Shown piece after piece: positions 1 through 4,768 of a DNA stretch of 8,969 nucleotides (position 1 is the first letter of the stretch; every line of letters starts with the position of its first letter). Both the position numbers and the translations under genes were made by a program. The DNA is taken from contig JAIRMP010000223.1 in the NCBI GenBank assembly GCA_031258615.1, positions 1 to 8,969 on the forward strand. Reading direction: 5' to 3'. The notes below the pieces were generated by a model that was not told the DNA's origin, made no database searches, and worked only from the letters and a program-made list of their open reading frames with translations. The stretch is from Spirochaetaceae bacterium (GTDB lineage: Bacteria; Spirochaetota; Spirochaetia; Treponematales; Breznakiellaceae).

Positions 1-18
1 GGCATAAGGAGGTATCAA

Positions 19-357
19 ATGCCCGACTATATTCCCGGATCGGACGAAAAATTTCTTGAATGGTCCAAAAATCTCTACGCCTATGCGGTGGCAAATTTCA
101 GCAGGTGGAGCGTCCCCAGCCCCCAAACGGCCCTGGAAAGCCGGCTTTCGGCCTACGAAACCACTTTTGAGACCGCCCAAAACCCCAACCGGGGGAAGGT
201 GGACATACTGGCCAAAAACGAGGCGCGGGATGCCCTGAAAAAGGACATCCGCGTGTATGTAAAGGCGTATCTTATCAACAATCCCGCCGTAACGGACGAG
301 GACAAGGCGGCAAACGCGTGGGTAGTTTCGTTGATTTCCGTGTCATTTTCCAGGTAA
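19..357 (+). CDS. Hypothetical protein, probably 3'-truncated copy of a Treponema-type family
   Basis: I cannot assign a function. The 112-residue product is soluble-looking, with no signal peptide or membrane segment. An excellent Shine-Dalgarno (AAGGAGGT, 6-13) sits 5 nt before the ATG, so the 5' end is intact. From memory, the stretch covering PNRGKVDILAKNEAR, a K-rich helix and YLINNPAVTDED belongs to a family of roughly 200-residue hypothetical proteins common in gut Treponema and Bacteroidetes, in which TDED is followed by a GLP-type motif and a longer C-terminal part. Here the similarity I recognise stops near residue 97 (about base 310), followed by an unrelated hydrophobic tail and a stop. 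The last 15 bp overlap the convergent MATE gene. The best reading is an N-terminal fragment left by a rearrangement; an intact short variant is possible. Confidence 0.6.
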   Translation: MPDYIPGSDEKFLEWSKNLYAYAVANFSRWSVPSPQTALESRLSAYETTFETAQNPNRGKVDILAKNEARDALKKDIRVYVKAYLINNPAVTDEDKAANAWVVSLISVSFSR

Positions 358-1842
358 TGACTGCTGATAACTTAGGCCAAGCTGGCCTGCCTGCCGGAAT
401 TCGAGGAAAATCATTATGGCGGTGATCGAGACGGAGACCGCGTCCGCCGCGGGCATCGCGACGATCACGCCGTAGAGCCCCCACAGCCTGCCGAAAATCA
501 GTATGAACGGGGCGAGCAGGATGATCTGGCGGAGCATTGCGAGCAGGATAGATATTTTGGGACGCCCGGTGACGGCAAACATATTGGAGGAGACTATCTG
601 GAAGCCGTTTAGCGGCAGGACGAGCAGGGCCGTGCGGAGCGCGAAGCCGGTAACGCGCATCAGGGCGGGACTGCCGTCCGGCACGAACAACCTTATGATG
701 AAACCGGGGAATAAGCGCGTAACGATGAAACCGGCCGTACAGATGCAGGTAGCGGCGAGGACGGCCAGAAAGTATGCCCGGCGCGCGCGGTCGAACTTTT
801 TCGCGCCATAGTTGAAACCGAGCACAGGCTGCGCCCCCTGGTTTATGCCGAAGACAGGCATCAGGATGAACATCGTGAACGAGTTGATTATCGTCATGCC
901 GGACAGCGCGATGTCGCCGCCGTTGTCAACGCCGAGCGCCGCTTCCCCGTACCAGCCCATGCTCGAATTGAGCAGTAGCTGCACGGCGGACATCGCAAAC
1001 TGGAGGAGGGCGGAGGCCGAACCGAAGGCCGCTATCGTCTTCACTATGCTGAAGGACGGCGTCAGGTTTCCGGGCCGCAGCCGGATCAACGCCTTGCGGC
1101 TGAAACTAAAATTCAGTATCCAGACGGCGGCGCAGAACTGCGAGATGATCGTGGCGAGGGCCGCGCCCTCCACCCCCCAGCCGAAGCCGAATATGAAGAT
1201 CGGGTCGAGGATGGAGTTGAGACCCGCGCCGAAAACCATGGACAGGAGGGACATTATTGGAAAGCCCTGCGCCCGGCTGCAGTGGGAGAGGCCGAAACTC
1301 AGTTGGAAGAATACCTGGCCCACGAGGATTATGCGGTAGTAGCGGCGGGCGTACCCTATCGCGGCGCTGCCGTCCTGCGCGCCGAGCATGGCGAGCAGCG
1401 GATCGAGCAGCGCAAGCTCGATGATAGTGGCGAGCAGCCCAACCGCGATCAGCAGGAAGAAGCAGTGGTTAAGCGCGTTCTCCGCGTCCTCCCGCTTTCC
1501 CTGGCCCATCCGCATCGAGATCATGTTTGCCGCGCCTATGCCGAACAGCATGGCAAAGGCCATAGACAGCGTCATAAGCGGCATCACCAGGGATATACCG
1601 CCGAGCGCAATCTCGTCCACGCCGCGCCCCACAAATATGCGGTCTACCACGTTGTACAGCGCGTTCAGCAGCATCCCGCCTATGGATGGTATCGAAAACC
1701 GGAGAAGGAGGCGTCCGACCGGCTCCGTTCCCAGGCGGTCGGCGGCGTCCGGCTTTGCGTCCTGTAGAGGCTGAGGGGATGGCGACGGCTTCGGCTCTGA
1801 TGTCCGCGGTGTTCGCAAGGGTACCGGCCTCCCTTTAACCAC
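343..1842 (-). CDS. MATE family efflux transporter (MepA/NorM/DinF-like)
   Basis: Predicted inner-membrane antiporter that exports drugs or organic cations in exchange for Na+ or H+. The product is up to 499 residues with about 12 hydrophobic segments, the normal MATE size. After a proline-rich cytoplasmic leader (about residues 1-38), the LGTEPVGRLLLRFSIPSI and NVVDRIFVG stretch is the characteristic first helix of MepA-like MATE proteins. The second half repeats the fold, with PVFGINQGAQPVLGFNYGA resembling the conserved start of the C-terminal bundle. The substrate cannot be read from sequence. Its GTG at 1842 overlaps the stop region of the upstream PHP gene by 8 bp, so the two are co-transcribed. 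That GTG has little Shine-Dalgarno; AAAGGGAGG at 1826-1834 lies 7-9 nt before an in-frame TTG at 1818, which may be the true start (491 residues). The last codons (381-391) contain the dispersed motif GCTGGCCTGCC. Confidence 0.93.
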   Translation of the reverse strand: MVKGRPVPLRTPRTSEPKPSPSPQPLQDAKPDAADRLGTEPVGRLLLRFSIPSIGGMLLNALYNVVDRIFVGRGVDEIALGGISLVMPLMTLSMAFAMLFGIGAANMISMRMGQGKREDAENALNHCFFLLIAVGLLATIIELALLDPLLAMLGAQDGSAAIGYARRYYRIILVGQVFFQLSFGLSHCSRAQGFPIMSLLSMVFGAGLNSILDPIFIFGFGWGVEGAALATIISQFCAAVWILNFSFSRKALIRLRPGNLTPSFSIVKTIAAFGSASALLQFAMSAVQLLLNSSMGWYGEAALGVDNGGDIALSGMTIINSFTMFILMPVFGINQGAQPVLGFNYGAKKFDRARRAYFLAVLAATCICTAGFIVTRLFPGFIIRLFVPDGSPALMRVTGFALRTALLVLPLNGFQIVSSNMFAVTGRPKISILLAMLRQIILLAPFILIFGRLWGLYGVIVAMPAADAVSVSITAIMIFLEFRQAGQLGLSYQQSLPGK

Positions 1843-2566
1843 GCCGCCGGCGTTCCGCCATGCGATGTTTGTAGAATTCGGTAAAGCCTTCCAGCGTGCT
1901 GTTGATAAGCTGTTCCCCGCCTATACCCGCCTCCGCTATCACGGCCAGCGCCGCGTCGAAGCGGCCTACGTCATCCTGGTAATGGGCGTCGCTGCCGCAG
2001 CTTATAAGGCAGCCGAAATCTTTGGCCAGGCGGGCGATCGTCTTACAGTTTTCGGCGCTGCCCTTTCTTACCTTGAAGGAACTGTTATTTATCTCAAGCG
2101 CCTTGCCGAGTCGGGCGGCGGCCTTCACGACCGCTTCGTAGTCTACCGGGTAAACCCGGTTTCCAGGATGGGATATACAGTCAACAAAGGGGTTTTCAAT
2201 CGCCGCAAGCATGGCGCGGGTGTTAGCGGTTTTGGAAGCCGGCGCAAAACAGGCTTCGTGGAGCCCCGCCATCACAAAATCAAGAACTTTTAAGTATTTA
2301 ACGGGCAGATCGAGGCCGCCGGTCTCGTCCATGATGTTCAATTCCACCCCCCGAAACAGTTTTATACCACGAATTTGATGCGGCAGCACTCCCAAATTGC
2401 CAAAATAGTACGGATGAGGCAGTCCGCCCTGAAGCGCAGGTCCATGCTCCGTCAACACAAAGCCCTTCAAGCCGTGTTTTGCCGCGCCGCTGACAAGTTC
2501 GTCTATCGTTGAATAAGCGTGCAACGACGCGATGGAATGTGTGTGCGTGTCTATCTCTATCTTCAT
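1835..2566 (-). CDS. PHP-domain metal-dependent phosphatase/hydrolase, YcdX family
   Basis: Cytosolic metallohydrolase of the PHP superfamily, close to E. coli YcdX, whose structure has a trinuclear zinc site and which has phosphatase activity; its physiological substrate is not settled. The 243 residues match the family length. All nine metal ligands expected from YcdX are visible: H8 and H10 (HTH), H16, H41 (TEHGP), E75 (GVELN), H103 (AGLHE), H133 (SHPGN), D193 and H195 (GSDAH). EINNSS at 158-163 is another family signature. The enzyme is therefore probably active. The ATG start has only a weak Shine-Dalgarno (tandem GAATGAAG sequence upstream), but a near-consensus promoter lies about 40 bp upstream. 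It is the first gene of an operon with the MATE transporter (8-bp overlap); a functional link between the two is not evident. Confidence 0.92.
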   Translation of the reverse strand: MKIEIDTHTHSIASLHAYSTIDELVSGAAKHGLKGFVLTEHGPALQGGLPHPYYFGNLGVLPHQIRGIKLFRGVELNIMDETGGLDLPVKYLKVLDFVMAGLHEACFAPASKTANTRAMLAAIENPFVDCISHPGNRVYPVDYEAVVKAAARLGKALEINNSSFKVRKGSAENCKTIARLAKDFGCLISCGSDAHYQDDVGRFDAALAVIAEAGIGGEQLINSTLEGFTEFYKHRMAERRRRG

Positions 2567-2605
2567 TCAAACTTCATTCAAGTAATTGTAAGGAACCGTC
2601 CGTCC

Positions 2606-2634
2606 TTTATACCGGAAACCCCTCACCCTGTCAA
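2606..2634 (-). promoter_or_regulatory. Sigma-70 promoter for the PHP-MATE operon
   Basis: Read on the minus strand, TTGACA (2634-2629) and TATAAA (2611-2606) are separated by exactly 17 bp, close to a perfect housekeeping promoter. Transcription would start near 2599, giving a leader of about 33 nt before the ATG at 2566. The rpsU promoter starts 37 bp away and points the other way. Confidence 0.8.
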
Positions 2635-2670
2635 CAGACCGTACAGTTCCTAACGCGCATGACGCGGCGC

Positions 2671-2700
2671 TTGACCCTGCCTGCAACTATGCGCCATACT
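2671..2700 (+). promoter_or_regulatory. Probable promoter of rpsU
   Basis: TTGACC at 2671-2676 (5 of 6 to consensus) and CATACT at 2695-2700 (4 of 6) are 18 bp apart. The predicted transcription start is near 2707, about 34 nt before the rpsU start codon. It is weaker than the divergent promoter at 2606-2634 but correctly placed. Confidence 0.5.
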
Positions 2701-2724
2701 TTAAAAATGTTGACCCTAAGAAGG

Positions 2725-2735
2725 AAGGAGGTGAT
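2725..2735 (+). promoter_or_regulatory. Ribosome binding site that fixes the rpsU TTG start
   Basis: AAGGAGGTGAT is a full-length complement to the 3' end of 16S rRNA. GGAGG ends 9 nt before the TTG at 2741. With no ATG nearby in frame, this decides for a TTG start, which yields the family N-terminus beginning MANI. Confidence 0.85.
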
Positions 2736-2740
2736 TTTGT

Positions 2741-2953
2741 TTGGCAAACATCGTTGTCGATGAATACGAACCTCTGGAAAAGGCCATCAAGCGCTTTAAG
2801 CGCATGGTCGAAAAAGAAGGCATCATACGTGAATTCAAAAGGCGTGAGTATTATGAGAAGCCTTCAACTGTTCTTAACCGTAAAAACAAGGCATTACGCC
2901 GCAAACTCGTAAAGAGAACACGCGGCGGCAGAAACGGCAGGAGCGAAAGCTAG
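2741..2953 (+). CDS. rpsU: 30S ribosomal protein S21
   Basis: Small basic protein of the 30S platform, involved in base pairing of mRNA leaders with the 16S rRNA 3' end. The 70 residues carry the whole S21 signature: an acidic N-terminal part with EPLEKAIKRFKR at about 9-20, then REFKRREYYEKPS, then the basic RKNKALRRK helix and an Arg/Lys/Gly-rich tail (RTRGGRNGRSES). The length is typical. Translation starts at TTG behind a perfect Shine-Dalgarno, an efficient but possibly tunable arrangement. It appears monocistronic: own promoter upstream, a 10-bp hairpin 6 nt after the stop, and a separately promoted ABC permease downstream. Assignment is secure; the YYEKPSTVLNRK wording resembles treponemal S21 as I remember it. 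Confidence 0.97.
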   Translation: MANIVVDEYEPLEKAIKRFKRMVEKEGIIREFKRREYYEKPSTVLNRKNKALRRKLVKRTRGGRNGRSES

Positions 2954-2959
2954 ACGCAT

Positions 2960-2982
2960 AGCCTGCGCCTCCGGCGCAGGCT
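2960..2982 (+). terminator. Strong hairpin after rpsU, possible terminator
   Basis: AGCCTGCGCC (2960-2969) and GGCGCAGGCT (2973-2982) form a perfect 10-bp, GC-rich stem with a TCC triloop. It begins 6 nt after the rpsU stop codon. There is no U-tract (TCCCATACC follows), so it is not a textbook intrinsic terminator. It could instead protect the 3' end, and it shares core and loop type with the hairpins at 4331-4520 and 8592-8608. Confidence 0.45.
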
Positions 2983-3034
2983 TCCCATACCTCCCCGGCA
3001 TGAAATCTTGATACGTTGAATTATCCCCTCTCCT

Positions 3035-3064
3035 CCTTCAGGATGAAGGCCTTCACCCTGAAGG
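3035..3064. repeat. 30-bp near-perfect palindrome upstream of the ABC permease
   Basis: Outer arms CCTTCAGG (3035-3042) and CCTGAAGG (3057-3064) flank an uninterrupted inner palindrome TGAAGGCCTTCA (3044-3055). The only mispair is A3043/C3056. As DNA this is shaped like an operator for a dimeric repressor; as RNA it would be a long hairpin. It overlaps the weak -35 region proposed for the downstream gene and lies 28 bp before that gene's first ATG. Confidence 0.6.
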
Positions 3065-3065
3065 C

Positions 3066-3094
3066 TGTACTCAGGGACGGCGTTCGGTTATAAT
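3066..3094 (+). promoter_or_regulatory. Candidate promoter with TATAAT overlapping the permease start
   Basis: A perfect TATAAT occupies 3089-3094; a weak -35 (TGTACT, 3066-3071) is 17 bp upstream. Transcription would begin near 3101, downstream of the ATG at 3093 and directly at the in-frame ATG at 3102, implying a leaderless message. No Shine-Dalgarno is visible before either ATG, which fits. The -10 could still be a chance match. Confidence 0.35.
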
Positions 3095-4280
3095 GGACGG
3101 GATGATAGAAGACCTGACATTCGCGTTCAAAACTTTTCGCCGCAACAAGACGCGCACCATACTTTCACTGCTTGGCATTATAATAGGCGTAGCGTCCGTC
3201 ATCGTGATCACCTCTATAGGAGAGAGCGCCCAGCAGAATGTAAAAGCCGCCTTCGGTTCTTCCGGCCTTAACCTGGTGCGAGTTTCCTCAGGCTGGAGGC
3301 TGAGGGCGGCAAACATCAATTTTAACGATGCGTTCAAGGAAAAATTGTTTGACGAAGTCAGGCATATAAAACGTATATGGCCTATCAATTCGGTAAACGC
3401 CACGCTGCGCAACAACGACAACGATGTGAACGCGTCTGGCAGCGCGGTTGAGTACGGCTACCTGGAAATGTGCGGCATGAAACTGGATTATGGGAACTAT
3501 TTTTCGGTCTCCGACGACGCGCGGGGCGCTCAGGTAGCGGTACTCCAAAGCGATGTCGCAAAATCCCTGTTCCCGGAAGGGAACGCCGCCGGAAAGAAAA
3601 TAGTCTTGATACAGCAGGGGCAGTCCTTCGCCTTTACTGTTGCCGGCGTTCTTGCCGAAACAAACGGTTTTTTTGAGAACGCCTCCATCTACCTGCCGCG
3701 CGGTTTCTACACAAAGAAAATCGCGCCCTCACAGGACGCTTCCTCGTTCGTGCTGGAAGCGGACAGCCAGAATCATGCCGTAGAGCTTACCGACGCGGTA
3801 CGCGCGTACATCGCCTCCCTCACCGGGGATGAGTACTCGGTCAACATCATGTCCATGAAGTCGGCGCTGTCCCAGTTCGAGTCGGTCTCCGGCACGATGA
3901 GCCTGCTGCTTTCCGGGATAGCGGCTATTTCGCTGCTGGTGGGCGGCGTCGGCATCATGAACATAATGATAGTAACGGTAACGGAACGGAAAAAAGAAAT
4001 CGGCATACGCAAAGCGATTGGCGCTTCCGGCGCGGCGATACGGACGCAGTTTCTGGTCGAGGCTGCGGCTATAACGTTGACGGGCGGCCTTATCGGTATA
4101 GCGGCGGGTCTGCTGATAAGCCTGTGCGCGGTATACGTGATGAACTGGCCCTTTATGGTGAACGGGACTGTCTGCCTCGCATCGTTCCTGTTCTCGGCCT
4201 TCATCGGCGTGTTCTTCGGCTTTAACCCCGCCTCCCGCGCGGCAAAACTGGACCCCGTCACCGCCCTCCAGTCCCCCTGA
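3093..4280 (+). CDS. ABC transporter permease, MacB/FtsX family (MacB_PCD type)
   Basis: Inner-membrane subunit of a type VII (MacB/LolCE-like, mechanotransmission) ABC system, which exports or moves lipoproteins, peptides or drugs across the envelope. The 395 residues show the family order: a short cytoplasmic N-terminus (FRRNKTRTILSLLGIIIGV), TM1 at about 22-43, a large extracytoplasmic MacB_PCD domain at about 45-265, then three helices at about 270-295, 318-345 and 355-380. The MNIMIVTVTERKKEIGIRKAIGA block at about 290-311 is the family signature for contact with the ATPase, and the C-terminus ends in the usual PASRAAKLDPVTALQ motif. It is complete, but no ATP-binding gene is adjacent: rpsU lies upstream and repeats lie downstream. 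It must pair with an ATPase encoded elsewhere. Start uncertain: ATG at 3093 or at 3102. Confidence 0.93.
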   Translation: MDGMIEDLTFAFKTFRRNKTRTILSLLGIIIGVASVIVITSIGESAQQNVKAAFGSSGLNLVRVSSGWRLRAANINFNDAFKEKLFDEVRHIKRIWPINSVNATLRNNDNDVNASGSAVEYGYLEMCGMKLDYGNYFSVSDDARGAQVAVLQSDVAKSLFPEGNAAGKKIVLIQQGQSFAFTVAGVLAETNGFFENASIYLPRGFYTKKIAPSQDASSFVLEADSQNHAVELTDAVRAYIASLTGDEYSVNIMSMKSALSQFESVSGTMSLLLSGIAAISLLVGGVGIMNIMIVTVTERKKEIGIRKAIGASGAAIRTQFLVEAAAITLTGGLIGIAAGLLISLCAVYVMNWPFMVNGTVCLASFLFSAFIGVFFGFNPASRAAKLDPVTALQSP

Positions 4281-4306
4281 CAGGCAGCCTAAAAGGGCGC
4301 CCCGTC

Positions 4307-4367
4307 AGCCGCCGCCTATTGGCGGCTGGACAAGCGCTCCGCGCTTGGACAACCGCTACGCGGTTGT
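4307..4367 (+). repeat. Three adjacent hairpins
   Basis: AGCCGCC/GGCGGCT (4307-4313 and 4321-4327, 7-nt loop), CAAGCGC/GCGCTTG (4331-4337 and 4341-4347, loop TCC) and ACAACCGC/GCGGTTGT (4349-4356 and 4360-4367, loop TAC) are all perfect stems separated by 1-3 nt. The segment 4324-4347 recurs at 8585-8608 with differences only in the loop. Being downstream of the permease stop, they may end or stabilise its transcript, but there is no U-tract. Confidence 0.75.
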
Positions 4368-4370
4368 CTC

Positions 4371-4480
4371 CGCAAACTCCACCCTGCTTGTAAAGCCGCT
4401 TGCAAGGACGACGGCTCAACGCTGTGCGTTGAGCTCCGGAGTTTGCGCCGCCCGCCTTCGGCGGACTTACCGCAAACTCC
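4371..4480. repeat. CGCAAACTCC repeats, direct and inverted, with enclosed hairpins
   Basis: CGCAAACTCC occurs at 4371-4380 and 4471-4480, and its exact reverse complement GGAGTTTGCG at 4438-4447. The inverted copy can pair with either flanking copy. Between them lie the perfect 9-bp hairpin GCTCAACGC/GCGTTGAGC (4414-4422 and 4426-4434, loop TGT) and the small CCGCC/GGCGG hairpin (4452-4464, loop TTC). Confidence 0.7.
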
Positions 4481-4572
4481 AGACCGAAGCGCGTAACCCG
4501 CCTGCCTGCCTACGGCGCAGGCTGGCCCTCTTTCACGCTCAGCGTCCTTGTAAAGCCGCTCGGAAGGACGAC
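4387..4572 (+). repeat. 26-bp direct repeat in two copies, 160 bp apart
   Basis: CTTGTAAAGCCGCT, three variable bases, then AAGGACGAC is found at 4387-4412 and 4547-4572, with only two differences (TGC against CGG). A shorter relative, TTGCAAGGAC, occurs at 4604-4613. The period suggests that blocks were copied or recombined within this interval. Confidence 0.7.
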
Positions 4573-4602
4573 TCGTAACCCGCTATCTTTCACGCTCAGC
4601 GT
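4529..4602 (+). repeat. 17-bp direct repeat TCTTTCACGCTCAGCGT, two copies
   Basis: TCTTTCACGCTCAGCGT is exact at 4529-4545 and 4586-4602. Each copy ends in the mini-palindrome ACGCT-C-AGCGT. The first runs directly into the second copy of the CTTGTAAAGCCGCT repeat, and the second into its TTGCAAGGAC relative, so the same two blocks are joined in the same order twice. Confidence 0.7.
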
Positions 4603-4630
4603 ATTGCAAGGACAATGACTCAGCTATTGG

Positions 4631-4682
4631 CGTATGTTTGGTGCAGGCTGGCCTGCCGTACGTTTGGTGCAGGCTGGCCTGC
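4631..4682 (+). repeat. 26-bp tandem repeat, two copies, carrying the GCAGGCTGGCCTGC motif
   Basis: Units 4631-4656 and 4657-4682 are identical apart from T4635/C4661. Each contains GTTTGGTGCAGGCTGG followed by CCTGC; GCAGG and CCTGC can pair around a CTGG loop. The first 16 bases of this core recur at 8575-8590, and the end motif GCTGGCCTGCC recurs at 381-391. Confidence 0.8.
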
Positions 4683-4693
4683 CCTGCCCTGCC

Positions 4694-4722
4694 TTGTTTG
4701 AAAATTGATGGGGGGGTATTCT
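4694..4722 (+). promoter_or_regulatory. Candidate promoter of the heptose operon with a G7 run in the spacer
   Basis: TTGTTT (4694-4699) and TATTCT (4717-4722) are 17 bp apart, and the spacer ends in seven consecutive Gs (4710-4716). The matches are only partial (3 and 4 of 6). A start site near 4729 would lie after the ATG at 4727, supporting translation from the ATG at 4769. Confidence 0.35.
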
Positions 4723-4768
4723 TTAGATGGTTGTTAATTTTGGGGAAAACGTACCTAAGGCAGGATTT

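Larger units (their letters stand above)
4281..4693. repeat. Non-coding interval packed with small hairpins and mosaic repeats
   Basis: This roughly 410-bp gap between the permease and the heptose operon contains no credible gene. It is made of short elements: hairpins at 4307-4327, 4331-4347, 4349-4367, 4414-4434 and 4452-4464, an imperfect one at about 4504-4522, direct and inverted repeats between 4371 and 4602, and a tandem repeat at 4631-4682. Individual parts are listed separately. No transposase, target-site duplication or terminal inverted repeat spanning the whole block is visible. Confidence 0.8.

Noticed and set aside
812..1767. Long plus-strand open frames of 175 and 161 codons opposite the MATE gene
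   Set aside because: They are antisense shadows of a clear MATE transporter in a GC-rich region; the translations are Arg/Pro-rich with no recognisable domain and no ribosome binding site.
1865..2293. 142-codon plus-strand frame opposite the PHP gene
   Set aside because: The minus strand encodes a complete YcdX-type enzyme with all metal ligands; the antisense product has no family features.
3773..4261. 162-codon minus-strand frame opposite the ABC permease
   Set aside because: It mirrors the membrane-helix codons of the permease, has no ribosome binding site, and its composition is typical of an antisense shadow.
4281..4308. Terminator directly after the permease using CTGAC/GTCAG
   Set aside because: Only 5 bp can pair around a 22-nt loop and no U-tract follows.
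4414..4464. tRNA or structured riboswitch in the hairpin-rich gap
   Set aside because: No TTCGA-type T-loop, anticodon arm or CCA end, and no conserved riboswitch core; the stems are separate simple hairpins.
4345..4578. 77-codon frame across the intergenic repeats
   Set aside because: It is made entirely of hairpin and repeat sequence, has no Shine-Dalgarno, and is Arg/Ala/Cys-rich without domain character. More likely a by-product of the repeats.
4281..4693. CRISPR array
   Set aside because: The repeats differ in length and orientation, lack regular 30-40 bp spacing with unique spacers, and no cas gene is present.
4281..4693. Insertion sequence or MITE
   Set aside because: No transposase fragment, no terminal inverted repeats around the block and no target-site duplication were visible; only short internal repeats.
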